A stretch of 64,000 nt of DNA. Source: Stercorarius parasiticus (taxonomy: Eukaryota; Chordata; Aves; Charadriiformes; Stercorariidae). The notes beneath the pieces were generated by a model. It saw only the letters and a program-made list of their open reading frames with translations, had not been told where the DNA came from and searched no databases. How positions within the stretch are numbered: the first letter of the stretch is position 1; every line of letters starts with the position of its first letter. Shown here piece by piece: positions 24,801 through 39,800 of this stretch. The DNA is taken from NCBI GenBank assembly GCA_013396915.1, contig VWZL01000317.1, positions 41,425 to 105,424 on the forward strand, given 5' to 3'. A program made the position numbers and the translations under genes.

Positions 24801-27800
24801 TCATTAACAAGTTTCACTAAGTTCTTCTAAAATGTTGTTTGAAACTTGTGGGTCTCTTTGAGATAAAGAGGGACAGTACTGAAAAATACTGAACAAAGTA
24901 GTACTGAAATTGTGGGAGTAGCCTGCTCTTGGATCTTGCATATCTTTCCTCATAAAACAAAGCTTTAAGTGTAGTGTGCTTAATGCCAACTATTTGTATC
25001 TCAACTTAGTGGCACACCTGTAACTAATAAAGAAACATCTAGATATCTTTAAAGCAGGATGACTTAATCTTTTAGGATTGTCTTAATTGGTATTGTAGTG
25101 TTTAATCAGATTTATGTCTTCAATGACTAAGCACAATAGGGTGGTCACTAAAAAAAAAAATAAGTAGCTATTAGGCAATCTGATGGAAGGTTCTCAGTCT
25201 TCCGGTTGATTCTCAAATTACTTTAAGTGTTAATCACATCACACACTTCCATGAGCTGTCCAGAAATCAACCATTAGTTAAATAACTTTGGTAAGCAATT
25301 GTTCACCTTCTAATAAATGAGGATATGAGGCAGAAGTCAATTGAACTTTTAGTTGAACAAGGCCAAAAGAAAAAACTCTTCAGTGTTGGGAGGCTATAAG
25401 CAGATGATTGTTACTCCTGAGTAGAGGGACAACAACTTACTTGCTCCTGACTGTATTACAGTCCCATTTCTCTACAATTTGAGTTTCAGTATTATCCTCC
25501 CTGCTTTTCTAGTATGGAAGGGAAGCTCCGTTTAATACAAAAAAAAGTTCCAACCTGATTGTATTTTTTTTATTGAAACAAGGTACTGACAGGGTGGGAG
25601 TGTGAAGGGAGATGGCCAACTATAGCAACTAATCTTACCAATTTGGGTTGAAATCTCAAAGAAGCTGTTACTGTTTCATCAAACGTCTGCCACTTCATCC
25701 ACCATTAAAAGATGCTGTAGGTATCTTGCTACTTTATTAGGGATCATGTTCTACATGGACTTTTGAAATCTAAAAGCTGTAGTGAAAATTTTAAATGGAA
25801 CGTGTAACTTCTCCATGGCACTATAGTCTGACTGAACTCATGCTGTTTTGACTGCTGTAATACAGGTACCTATGCCGTGACTGTGGTGAGCAGATTTAAG
25901 CAGTTAAGCTGATTTAAACAAAACACTATCAAAGATAAATGACTGCAGAGTGTAGGAAATGTCTGCACCATGACAGACTCAATGTAAATCTGCTTGTGCT
26001 GGGCCATGGCATCCTTTAACAGTTAAGTGAACTACAGTACATGATTTTATAGAATGTCTGGTTTAGCTAGATCTGACATTGGTGAAGCATCTTAACTATA
26101 CATTTGGTTGCAGAATTAATAGCAACACCCCCCAAAAACCTTCTTTGCTTATTTGTTTGGATGAGTAGTTTATAGATATTTTAATGGATTAGGAGTAGGC
26201 TTCTTTATTTGATGCTTTGTACTAAGTGTAAAATCTACCACCTAATTTATTTTTGAACAGTTCCTAGTTGGTTACTTGATTACTTACGTTCATCTGTCAT
26301 ATGTAAGTACCGTGAGTTTCACTTGCAGGACACCTTCAAAGTATAGTTCAGTGCAATATTTAATATGGGTGCTTTAATATTTGGTAGATCTAGGCTGGAA
26401 TACAAAATATATCTAGCCTCCACTATGAGGCTTACAGACTTCCTGGAATTTACTGTTTTACCTCCAGGTATTAATTTACTTTTATTCTGAGTATATACAT
26501 ATCGTACTCTACAAAACTATTTAATTTGAATTATTTATAATAATAAACACTCTTTAGAAATAGCTTAATCCATTTTCATATTGAAAGAGCAGTTAACCAA
26601 TGGTCTACCTATTTACGAAAACTTGTAGCCACAGCAAACATGTCTTGTCTAATCTCCAGAAAGGCTTCAGGCTCAAATTTGTAATCTAGATGTAACCAGC
26701 TATTTGTTCTGATAAAACTTTTTTTTTTAGGTTACATCGGGTCGTCAGTGTCTCAGTTGGCTCTGATATTTGTAGTCAGAAGCTCCATCTAGTGGTTTAT
26801 CTGTAATGAAACAGTTCTGTATTTTATTACTGGTAGACAGTACAAAGGACTGTGAAAACTGCAGATCCTATAAGCAATGTACTTTTAAACCTCTATCTCG
26901 GATCTTACTGAAATATGCTTGAGTTTGTAAAAGATGTCTGTCAGAGCAAATTTGAAATGTAGCTCTTCACTTGAAACAAGGAATATAACTTTATTGTGAA
27001 GACAGTCAAGCATTGCAATAGATTACCCAGAAAGACTGTGCAGTCTGTATCTCTAGGGGTTTCAAGACCCTGCTGAATAAAGGTCTGAGCAATTTGGTCT
27101 GCATTCAGTTTTGACACTGTTTGGATTAGGAGGTTGAACTACATGAGTCCCTGTTGCCTCTACCAACCTGAATTATTCCATGAGTCTCTTCAGTTACAGG
27201 ATGTGAATGATGTCTTTGGAAAAAAGAAATATCTTTGTTAATAACAAGTCTTAGCCATTTGAGTTGAAATGGTTGTGCTTGATTTGAGAAGAGGGAGAAT
27301 GACTTGAACGCCTTTCTTCAGTTCTCTGTTTTACTGGAAACTCAGATGGTGGATAAGTCATTCAGAGTCTGAGAGTTAGTAAATCTTCTCAGAAGGGCAT
27401 TAATTGATCTTTCTTCCCAGAAGACGTCAAGGACAATTAAAGGGTGAAAAAGACTATGGCATTTGGGTACTAATGGCAATAGAATGTGTGTGATGCCAGC
27501 CTCTAATTTGACTGTTTTGTCGTGTACCATTAGTATCTCTGTGGTTTTTCTGTTGGTTTTGCTCTCTGAAGAGACTATCTCATTAGTTGAATAATGGATA
27601 GTGCTGCTGTTCTCTACACTGTTTGATCTGTTTCTCTGTGCTACTTAGATGTTATGTAATACTGTAACATCTGTCCTTAGAAACCAAGAACTTAGTCTTC
27701 ATTCAACATGTTCATTGAAGCTTTGAGTGACTTTCCTATTCAGGACTTACAGGGCGCACAAATTTTTAAGTTTAAAAAGGACTAGAAAACAAGCTGTGTG

Positions 27801-30800
27801 TTATTTCTTGCAACTATTTTTAAACTATTCCCCACCCCCCAAACGACAAAACCCCCCACACCTACTGGCTGCAGTTTGAGATGTGAGTAAGGTTAGTCTT
27901 GACCTGTCTTACTTCTAATTCATGTAATTGCTAAAGCATCTCACAGTTGGTTCCGCCTTCTTGGGTAGTATGTTGCATTAGATATTTGGTAATATTTTGG
28001 TCTTTACATAACTTGGATTCAGGTAGATGTGTTAGATTAAAGCATGCAAGAAGGTTTATAATGACTAACTGTTGGGTGGCGTTGTCTTTAATGCAGTTGT
28101 GCTCTTTAAAATGCAAGTCTAATTCACTGACTTTTAGAAGGGAAAACAAGTTTAATGAGGAAAAAATCATTAAACGTGGCCAGTCATACATGTTAAACTT
28201 CTCCCAGAGCTTGGCTTATCTCAGGTTAGACTTTCTTGATCATGTAAAAGCCAGTGCCTTCTCTCTCCACCATTCTTATGATAGCAGCAAACAGGCTTCT
28301 GGATCTACTTCAGGTTAGATTTAACCTGTGTCACTTTACCAATCTGCTTAAACCTTGGACTAGTACAAGAAGGGGATGACATGAACGGCTGAGAGAGTGA
28401 ACTGTTGTTTGATGGCAGTTCTGACTTACGCTGTTTAAACTAATCTCATAGTTTTGCAGTAAATCATCATTGCTTTTAAAGTGTTTCTTGGAAATAGGAA
28501 ATATGGTTTAACTGCACTGACCAAGTGTACTTGCTGATCTTAAAAAGGAGAGGCCTGATAGCTGATGCAAATAAAAGTATTCTAATTGTATTGAAGTGCA
28601 TATTGATTGTTCTCTTAATTTTGTAGTTATACCTGATTATGTGGTTCTGAAAACAAACTAGTTTTTCTCCTCTCAACATCAGGATAAATTTCCTAGGGCA
28701 TATAAATTGAAGAGCTAGAAAACTGAAGAAGAGAGGCTATAATCAATTAGCTACACAATGGCACAGACTTTTAGGTTGACATGAACTGAGACATTGAGGG
28801 TGAGGATGGGGATTCATGAAGAACCACAGTCTGACAGAGTTAGGCTGCCAGTATCAAGCATGTGTATCCTGCTTATTTCATGAAGCTATTTCTAGATCTC
28901 AAATTAGGCTACAGTTTCATCATTTAACGTGGTTCGTGTCATTTTCTTGCTCTGCATTGCTTGTTTTCTGATGTCTATGTTTTCACAAAATACTATTATT
29001 TGTGTACTACAATAAAATAACTATCTAAATGCTGTTTTGGACTTGTCCAATAAGTATTAGAGTCTAATTTATAACAGCAGGTATATTCTACATATGCGCT
29101 ATACATGAATAAGCGTATATTAGCAAGATATTGTAGGACACGATGTCCTTCTACAGTCAGTTTTAGAAACTGTGCGTGTAAATAGTACAAAGTTATCTTG
29201 AGTTAAGACTTAATTTCCTGCAGAAAAGGGGAATCTTGCTAAAGATAGCAGACTGACAATAAGTGGAAAATGTACTCTAAAAAAATTAATTTTCTGAGTA
29301 GTAATTCATAATAAAATGTTCCCCACGTGGCTTCACTAGAGCATTAAAATGAGGATTGTTCCTAAGTGGAAAGGAATGAAAATTTTAATGATTCCTCCTC
29401 TTGAAGTTTTCCCATCACTACGTTGGCTGGTTTCTGTGCAACAGCACTGAATTACCTGTTGTGTGCTACATGATTTCACTACCACTATAGTGCTGCTCCT
29501 TCTGGAGGAAAGCAGGGTAAAGCCCATGGATGCATTTATAACATCAGTGTAGACAGCTCTCTCTAAATATCTGATGTGTGGCAAGCACTTTCTTGTGTGT
29601 TATGTCCTGTTAGCCCAAAGTGTGGACAAGCTTGCCCTTTGCTTCAGTAAAAAGTGTTCTTAAGTGGAAAAGGACCTGGGTAAAAACAATGTAATAAACA
29701 ATGTAATAATTCTATAGCAAAGTACTGAGAATCAAACAGTCTACTCATCTGACCTGATTGGTGTTTTTCCTACATTTGTTCAGTATGGCTTGTTTCCACC
29801 AAAGGGTTTATCGTCGTCTTTAGGGTTGTACCCTCTTCTATGGAAAAACCCAGGAAGAACCACAGCCCTCTTCTTGATCTTGTCACTTGGGACTATCTGC
29901 TACTAAAAATGCAATGATAGCAAGAGGAAGAAGAGACAACATACTCCCTGTCTTCAGTTCCTCTTTTCTCTTCCCTTCTCATAGTGCCAAACATTACAGG
30001 AGCAGATGCAACCTTAGGCTGTTTTACCGCTGCTTCCGTCTTTGTCTGTGTGTTTGGATAACTACAGAGGCTTTACATTGACTTCTAGTTCTGGACATAA
30101 TGGCATTGTGTGCCCTACAAGAGATAGTGGTGTGTTTTTTTTAAGGTGTCTCTTTTTTTAGGGAAACACTTCTCAAAACAGTGTATGAGAAGGGAGGATT
30201 ATCTTTGCTTGTGACTCTGACTGTGCTCTCCTCTCCAGCAGTCCAACTTTCCTCAGGTTGCTCAGGCTGCACTGTCACTTAAGAGTGGAAGTTGTTAGTG
30301 CTCCTCAGAATCATTGTAAGGTACAAGAACAAAATGAAGTGTCTGTTACTTAAGAATATTCACTAACCTGTTGAATGACTGTTTGACAGTTTGGTGTGGT
30401 TTTTGGTTTTTTTTTCTGCATACATCTGGTCAATAATGCTTTCAGCAAGGCAAAATGTTTTAATAAGGCAATAGCATCCATCTTTCCTTCTTGGTAAGGA
30501 AACAAAAACCAAGCCATGACAGTATTTCTTTTGGGGGATATGATGTCATAGAAGGTTATGGCCCTGTCATGTAGGATATATTAGTAGGCCTGGAAATTAA
30601 AATGGGAGCCTGGCACTAACAGCACTTCATATGTAGTTCAACTTTCAGTACAGGTTTTGCTTCAGTTGGACTGTGATGAGCTGGGTAACGGAATTTTAAA
30701 ATCCTGCTGTCTCTGTCTTTCAGACACGTGTCAAGTTCCAGGAGCAAGCTCTGCTAACTTCACTTGCAATGCCAGCACAAAGTCTTCACTTCCCAACTAT

Positions 30801-33800
30801 CTGTATGTGTTTATCCTGGGACAGCTGCTGCTGGGAGTTGGAGGAACTCCACTATATACTTTGGGGACAGCTTTTATTGATGATAGTGTCCCAAAACACA
30901 AGTCTTCCCTTTATATAGGTAACTTTTAAAACTGTTTATAACACGTTGTCTGGGTAGATCATAGACTGCAATGCCTTCCAAATGTTTTTATGAATTCCTC
31001 TAATTAAATCAGTCTTGTCAGTGTTTACTTATGTGTGTAAAGTGTTTCTATATGAGTTGCTGTGCAAGTTAGGTATTAGTCTGCTATAAGTATGAAGTTT
31101 TTTCAGTAGTTATTTTGCAGAGCTTGGTAAGGCTCCTTTGCACCTCTCCTGTTTTTTCACGTCAGTAACTGAAAGTGATTAAGTGGTTAAATAGCCTGTC
31201 CATTAACAACAAAATTATTTGTAGAAAAAATTTGCTTTTTAGTGTTACAGGTGTTGAAAACTACTGTATATCAGGTCAGTAGCCAGACCTTATTGTATCC
31301 TTTAATGGTTTTATTTATTTACTTTCTGACAGTAGGCTGTCCCCTCAGTGCAGGGACACTCCCGTGGGTCATGTGATCAATACAGTCCTCTAGGCACATA
31401 CAGTAAACACTGGAAGTATCTTTCCTTAACTGAAAGTAAAGTGATTGCCTAGGAACATGGAGAATGTGTTTTGACTAAACTGTAGGGCTGTTTGAAAGCT
31501 AAGGAATACTAATTCTCAGCACTGGCTTTCAGTCTTTCCAGTCACCATTCTCTAGGTTATGTGCATTTTTACTGCCAAGCTCATTGCAATCTGTGTTTTC
31601 TATGGGTATGAAGATGTGTGCTATTTTCCCTAATTTTTAGGTGTAACCTGGTAAAAGTACATTAGCCATATTGGTAACTCACAGGAGAAATTAAAAGCAT
31701 TTTAGGTTCCTGGACTTTTTTCCAGACTAAATCAATATTTTAGAGGGCAAAATTGAAATCATCATCTATTTGCACACAATTCTTGCTTAATTGTTTCAGG
31801 CAAGCCACTTCATTTGATTCCAACAAATAGAATAGTTGCATATGTTAAATCTTAAATAACAAAGACAGCTTTTATTTTTGCTGTTTCTTTATATTGAGGG
31901 AGAAGATTATTACACTTTTTTTTCTGAGGCCAGTGAAATAAATAGAGCAGAACTAGGGCTGTCTGCATGATTAGAGGATCAAGAAGTGGCCTGAAAACTC
32001 AGGAGAATGGTGTCAGTGTTCATACTTAAAATGTAACAGACCAATACAATAAATTAATGCTTGTGCAATCTTCAGACAACTGCTGAGTTCAGAAAAGCAG
32101 TGTATGCTGCCTAATATAACAAAACTAGAATGCAAGTGAGTAGACAGGTAGCTACATTAAGCTTCACTTCTTTTTCTTGCTTTTACGCAACGTATTGAGG
32201 ATTTAAAATATATTCACTTAATGCAAGAAGGCTTGTGCAAGGCAGTGAAAAAAACCCTAAAACTTCCTGCTTAGTGTCTGTAAATTCTTTTTCACAAGCT
32301 AGATTGTGGTTGCAGGCACAAGACGTGCAAAAGGCAATCTAGTAATGCATAAAGATGGTTTCAGTGAAGTGTCTTGTGCTGAACCTCTGAGTTGCAGCTT
32401 TTAATGAGAGCTACAAATTTTCTTGTCAAGGGACAACTCTGAATTTTTATTTCTGCGTGCTATGGCGGAAGTAATGAAAGTGAAAGAACAGGTTGAATTA
32501 CAGAAACCACGTGGTCTGAAGTTGATTTCGGCATTTTTTTTTTAAAAGGAAGCTTTAAAAATTTATGGTGAACTTGATGTATTTATCTTCTCTTCTAGGA
32601 ATTGGCTATGCCATGTCACTGCTGGGTCCTGCTATTGGCTATGTCTTAGGAGGGCAGCTACTTAATATTTATATTGATATCCAGCTCCCAGAAAGGCAAG
32701 ATACAACTTAGTCTTTTGCTTTCTACTTTCTTTTCCTAATAATTAAGATTAAGATCTTCAGCTTTTCTCCATGTAAGGAGGAGAAAGAGCTTTTATTTGG
32801 AAAATACTGCATTTTCAAGAGCTTCTTTAGCTTGGTAACAAGTTGCATTCACAAGGGCTTCTAGCAAGTTGAGTTACTTCCCACAGTGAGTCACTCCATT
32901 GTGTGTGAAAGTTTCTCTGTAGAGCAAATGCTTAGTTCTAGCTTTTTGAGATATTAACTATTTTAAAGCTGATTAAGAAAAAATGCTTTGTCTTTTGATT
33001 AGTTGCTCATTTATGGTTAGATTGCACAAGAAATCAATAGTTGCAAAGTTTCTCTGCGGTGGGATGTGAGGGGGAGGATGCTCCTACTTACCTCCTGGGG
33101 AAGAGCTTGCTAGAAGATCTACCAGTTGAGTAACAGTCCACTATTCAAAAAATAATGTTATAAATTGTACTGCTGTCCAAACCAACAACTTCATTTACAC
33201 TTATTTCCTGTGTTTTAGGGACTTGGATCAATGCAATGTCATTCTGAACTTCTGTATTGGCTTTCACGTAACTCATTGATTATGAAGATTCTTTCTAAAA
33301 ACAGCTTTTTCAGTATCTGATTATGAAGATTCTTTCTAAAAACAGCTTTTTCAGTATCTTAAGAAGGCTACAGGAAAATCAGGGCCAAGTCATGACTCTT
33401 AAATCGGAATGAATTCGACTAATGAGTTGAAAGCTATATTTGGTAGAATGCAATATTGTTACAAAGCTGATGAATGTGCTTTAAACAAGCAAACAATAAA
33501 TTTAATTCATGTAGAAAACAAGAAAATGACAATATTCAAAGCCTTTCTCTTAAATCGGTATTAAAAAAAAATAAAAATTCCAGCTCACTGACTTCTGAAA
33601 CTGCTGATTTAAATTAATGAATGGTAAACCTGCTTTTTCCAAATTACTTTCCCAGTACAAAGATAGATCAAGATGACCCACGTTGGCTTGGAGCATGGTG
33701 GATAGCATTTGTTGCATGCTGGTTTGCAATTTGGCTTCTTATAATACCTTTTTCGTGCTTTCCGAAACACCTACCAGGTAATTGTTTAGCAACAGTGGGC

Positions 33801-36800
33801 TACTTTGGAAGAGAGACTTGTTTATACTTGTGAATTTTAGACTGCTGGACTGTGTGATTCCTTTTTGATTCTGTTTCTCAGTTAACTGTATTTGGTTAAA
33901 ACCTGGTGATAAATATGTTGTTTCCAATATGCAGCCTGTAAATCGAGGTGAATGGGCTAGAGGGAGGATCTTGTGTATGTAAGGATGTACGGTAGGACTG
34001 GAAACAGGTACAGCATGGAAACTGATGGCTAAACTTTGGAAGATGGCTTGCAGCTAATCATCCAGGCCTGCATTTAAAGCTGCTGTGTTACCCACCAAGA
34101 ATCATAAGGGAATTCCATTGACTTAACTCATGCATTGTTGTCTTTGACTCTGTTGCCTTACTGTTTTGGGTGGAATAATAAAGCATGAATCAAAATATCC
34201 CAGAGCAGTCTTATTAAAAAATAATTTTAGTATAATTTCTGTTCAGGCAGATATTATCTAGGAGTCCCTTGGAAGAGCATCTAAAGATCTTACTGTGCTT
34301 ATTTGGAAATAGAAATGATGGAGGAAAAGGAAAAATGAAGTAGGGAACTGCAGAGAATGTAGAAACTTGTAAAAAAAAAAAAAAATTGAAAGGGCTTCAG
34401 GATGGTCTGAAATTCTTAGGATATCCCTGATAATATCTTCTTACAGCCAAGGCCTTCCAGTGGAAGCCTGATGCTTTCAGCCAAATTCTTCTTTCTGCAG
34501 CAATACATTATTGTTCTTTTTTGGGATGTGTACTGATAAAATATTTAAGAAGGCTTACAATGTCTGAGCTAGTTTTCCCAAGGAAAGGAAACACTTATTT
34601 TGATGCTTTTTCTGACTTTGAATACCTGTGCTCTTATACTTAATGTTTTTATTGTCAGTAAATGTGTTTATTTGTAGGAACAGCAAAAATACAGGCTGAA
34701 AAAATCTCTGAAACTCATAATGATGGCAGTGAGGTGCTTGTTGAGAGCAAGAATATTGGAAAAAGTTTTAAAGACTTTCCCATTGCTCTCCTGGTAAGGA
34801 ATCTTGAATTTACTGAAACTGATACGTTCTGAGAAAATAAGTTCCTTTTCAGGTAGTACATAGGTGTTTAGAAAGGTAATTGCTTCTTTTTTGTGTTGTA
34901 ATAGGGAAGTGTCCAGTGCTACTAGTAATTTAATGCATATTTATTTTGTTGATGCTTAAGATTGTTAAAGCAAGAAAAGCATATTAGTCAAGTTCTGCAT
35001 GAGAGTATCTGCTTTAAATTATGACTTCTAGTTTAAAATGTGACTTCTAGTTTACATGGTACTACAATGAAATGACTTCCTGAGTGTTATGCTGATTTCC
35101 CCCCATAGATACTGTTGAAGAATCCAGTGCTTATGAGCCTAATAATAGCCAGTTCTTCAGAAGCCTTAGTTGCCACTGGCTTTGCCACATTTCTGCCAAA
35201 GTTTATAGAAAACCAGTTTGGAAAGACGTCAAGTTTTTCAGCAACTCTTGGAGGTAATGTGGCTTTTCATTTTTATATTGTGCTGCACACCTTATTAACG
35301 TTATAGGTGGAAGCTTATATAGGCATCTTGTGTTTTTCTGAGGTATTTGTGAATATACTTATATGAAATGCAGTTTTCACAGCAGAAGCAGTATTTTTAT
35401 ATTATTCTTGCCTGCCCTATGAAAACCCTGATACTCAGTTCATCAAGGGTGCAAATCTACTTTTTGTCTGTAGGTTCAGAAGACTTGATACTCAAAGTAG
35501 AATGAGAATTTTGTGTGCTGCTGAAACTGTAATTTATTTATTTATTTTATTCTTGGTGAAAACCAATTAATTTTACTCATTTAAAATCAGCTGAAGGAGC
35601 ATTAAGCCTGAGTCCCTACTAAAGGAAGCAAGATGAAGGGCAGCTGGAAAGAAAGTAGTGCTTACCACAAGTAAGGGGCTTACTTGGCCTTTCCCTTCTT
35701 CGATTCCACCATAACATTACAGTGAGAGAGCTTACAATAAAATGAATACCGAGGATATATTATAAAACTACTGTGTAACTGCTGCTTGTTGGCTTACTGT
35801 TGCTTACTTGTATTATCTGATATGCAGCAGTAATAGGTAGAACAGGGGAAGGCTATGAAAAGCTAAGTGCTGGAGAAACAAATTGAAGAAATCTGATGGA
35901 AGAGCTGCAGTCTGTAGGGTCACATCATTAACTCTGATGCAATTACTTCTAAAGAACAGCAGCCAGATCAAGGCAGATAGGCCGACAGATGCTTGCAACA
36001 TGGCAAACTTAGTGTTCCTGGAATATGTCTCGCTAAATTACTTCAGGCATATAGTGCTGCAATATAATAAACATATGCTAGTTGAAGTGCTCTTTCTCCA
36101 ACACAAATGTTTGGGGAGACCTTCTGAATTAGTTACTCCCCTGGATAATACTAGGCAGTGCTATTGCTGTTCAGACATCATTGCTTCAAAACAAAGTATT
36201 TGCAAGTTTTACAGAGAAATAAGTTGGAATACATGCTCAATTGTTAAACAGTAATCAGCAGTGAGGTGGAAAACTGAGTGTTCCTTTTTGCCTACGGACC
36301 TTGTCTGAATTTCTTTTCATTTGAGTTGAAAATATTGATAGTGTCAATCAAATGTACAGCTTTAAGGAAATGCCTATGCTGATGTTGAAAGGTAGCGGTA
36401 CCTGAACTAATGTTGAGCTAGATAGTCTTATGTGTTACCAATGACTATGGTAACTCTTTAAACTGTCTTTGTTCAGAGATTCCTGCCCAGTATGTAGTAG
36501 TCTTAAGTAATCTAGTTTTGCTGTGTTGAACTTGGGTTTTGAGCAACTATAAATTATGCTGTCAAGTTGAACTCCTGGAAAGGCTAGAGATAATGTAAGG
36601 GCAGAATAAATTACTCATACTGTCAGATTCTGGTAGGATGGTTTGAAAATGACATCACATGGACTACATCTTAAGATACAGGTAACTGTTGTGATTATTT
36701 TTTTTTGTTAACATAAAGTTACACTCTAAATTGCTTCACTAATTATATCTTGCTTTTTTGTGTAATTGCTGGTGTCTTGTTTTCCTCTAGGGCTTGTATT

Positions 36801-39800
36801 AATTCCAGCAGCAGCACTAGGCCAAATCATAAGTGGCATCTTGGTTTCCAAGTGCAAACTGGATTGCAAAAGCATAATCAAGTTCATGATAGGCACTTGT
36901 TCAGTGGCCCTGCTGTTAAACACAGTGTTTTTATTTGCTAAATGTGGGAATGAACCTTTCGCAGGTGTCTCTGAAACATATAATGGGTAAATATATTTTA
37001 ATGCACTCTTGAGTTTGGTGTTAATGTTTAAAATAGATAAGCTACATCACAGAATACAACACATTTAAAAATGTCATATTTTACCTTGATGTATGAAACT
37101 GAAATGTTTTATGGAACTCTAAAACCTTGTTCTTGGAATCTTATGTAATAGACGACTAAGAAAATGTAATGATAACGTTGCCTGCAAAATGTTCTGAGCA
37201 GCCTGGTGGTCCTCAACAACAACAACAAAAATATCCCAGCTTCTGTAACTCTTGTAGGTGTAATAGCCATGGTATTGACTACAGCTAATTTTGTATCTAT
37301 GCAGAAGTAGCATGTCTTTTGTATCTTGTTTTATTAACTAGCTGTTGACAATCTGGGCAGTTTATTCCTGGAAGGAGTCTGCCACATGCAACAATTTCAT
37401 GAGAGCGCGATGAGGTGCACTGCAGCTTAAACTGATTGCAAATTTTTCCCTAGAAGAACAAAGATGTTCTTGTAGCATCAGGTTCTAGCACATCTAGCCT
37501 CCATTTACGAAGGAGGCTTTCTTTTTTCCTTGTAAAATAGCTGATAGAGGTAGAAATTTAATGCAAAGAGAGCATAGCTCAGTGACCTGAGTGGATGAAT
37601 AAAATGGGGAGAGTAACACTGTTAACTGAAACATAACTCAAAACATTTTCGGCTAATGTGTAGGAAAGAATTCTCTAAGCAACATCTACTTTTCTTTCCC
37701 TTAAACGACACAATTCTCATTCTTAATGAGAACATATCTATCACTCATTTTTAGATACTTGTAGTAATGGTGATAAAAATTCCAGGATGTGTTCCTCCTT
37801 TTGCTGTGAACAAAGCTTACTTGGGAAACCAGTATGGCAATGGGTCAAAAAAAAGTCGCAAAAGTGAGAGTAAAAATGAATCAAGATTAAAAATAAATGC
37901 CTGCAAGGATAAACATTCTTTAGAAAATGGATTTCTAGGTCTGCTTTTAAAACCTCAACATTGAATGTACAAGATCAAATAACCACCATGTTGTATAGAA
38001 TGCCCAATCATGCCTTATTAAGGAATTAACTATAAGATTATAATGTTTCAATTCCTGTAGTTTTAAATCATATGCATTTCTGTAGCATGAGAAGTGTTTA
38101 AAAGCAGGAGGAAGGCAGCTAGCTGTGACAAAACTGTGCTCTCAAGTAGTTGGTTGCTCTGTTGTGAATTGACAGAGCCAGAGGCAGCTCCAGCTGTTTG
38201 ACGGTCTGCCAAAGAGCCAGATGCTGTTGTGCAAAATAACTCTAGTAGACTGGTGGCTAGGGACTGCTAGCTGCCACTTGAAAAAATCATAAGCTTGAAC
38301 AGCATGCTGTGCAACTGAGTGAATAACTTACCAATAATTTTTTGTTGTTTTCCCCAAATCCCCCATTTTAGAAAAGGGTTAGGTACACTGTCTTGTTCAG
38401 AAGCAGCATGTGTAACTTATGCTCCGATGCATAAAAAAAGCTTTTGAACCTATATAGGATGGGGAAGAGGATCTTTGCCCTTTACTGACACAGTAGCATG
38501 AACTGCACCATGAAAATGCAGAAGATGGGTTAGAGGGGTGAAATTGGTTTTGTAGCCTCTAAGGCATGTGCAAGTTGGTAATGCTTCTAGGAAGAAATGA
38601 TAAACATCTAACCAACAGTTAGGCTTATATGGTTTCCTCACTTGATATTTATCATGCTTTTTGACTGACTTAAAATTAATGTATAACAAATAGAAGAACA
38701 TAGAACATCTTACTCATGGAAGCAACTACATGCACAAATACCATACAATATGAAGGCTATTAGTTTTCTTAGGCCCTTTAAGGGAATCATTGTCATAAAC
38801 ATAACTGACAAATGTTATGAAATTTTCCAAAAAATGCAAAGAGTGGCGTGAAAGACTAAGGAGATATTTTTCAGGTTTCTCATATAGGTAAATATGGAAA
38901 CAGGAAAATAGATAAGGAGGTAGATAATCGATTGAAGGCAGTCAGGCTTCCAGTTCTCTAACAGTAGCTCTAACAGTAGAAATTTAGTGCCATGATACCT
39001 TAACCATTCGTTTGTATTGCCTTTACCAGAAGGCACACAAAATGAATAAACAAATTTCATACACTGATGACTGGGGGGGGGGAGCAGATAATTCTTAAAA
39101 CCCAAGTTACCAGTCATTCTGATTCCATCTTTACAACTTGCTGTATCAATTGACAGTACAGTCAAAGGCCACTGTTAACATTTGACACTTAAAACATGGC
39201 TCTGCTTCATTGTCTGGAAAAATGCTAGCTGTAAGATTACTGTGGACACTTCAAAACTGTGAAAACTAGGATGTAGGCTTTGGTTGTGGGAAGTCTGTAG
39301 TTACATATTGAGTAAAAGAATCTGTATGTAGCAGTTGAAGAGAAGTTGAAGAGGTTGTGTAGACAATAGTAGTGAAGATATACATATTTCTATATCAAGT
39401 CCAAAGATAACGAGCAGCTGCCAAAAGGTGCAGCTGAATTGGTTTTTTTTTCCTAAGTTAAATACAGTTAAATTGTATTTAATAGTTTTATGTAACTTCA
39501 GCAGTTATGTAGTTTAATTGTTGCTGATGACCTCTTCTCTACAGCAGTTTGGAATTAACCAATCCTGAAATAAATCTCTCCACTCAATATCCATTATAAA
39601 AAAAAAAAAAAGGTTTAGTTTTATCTAATTCACTCTCATGTTGGATGTGTGACCAGTATCAGTAATATACTACCAGTTCTGAAACTGCTTTCCATGAATG
39701 AATAAGCAACTAAAATATGTAGTAGTAGCATAACAAATTTATAAGCTTCTGGAAGAATAGCCAAGAGTCTGACTCCTCCTTATGCTATTGGATAAATGCT

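Noticed and set aside
33210..33245. Acceptor-like tttag followed by ggacttggatcaatgcaa in intron 4, resembling a coding continuation
   Set aside because: Any joining from exon 4 there gives no OATP sequence and quickly meets stops; exon 5 at 33656 restores the family sequence exactly.
37190..37215. Short string gttctgagcagcctggtgg resembling the CR1 3' end
   Set aside because: Only about 20 bases match and the flanks do not continue the similarity; likely chance.
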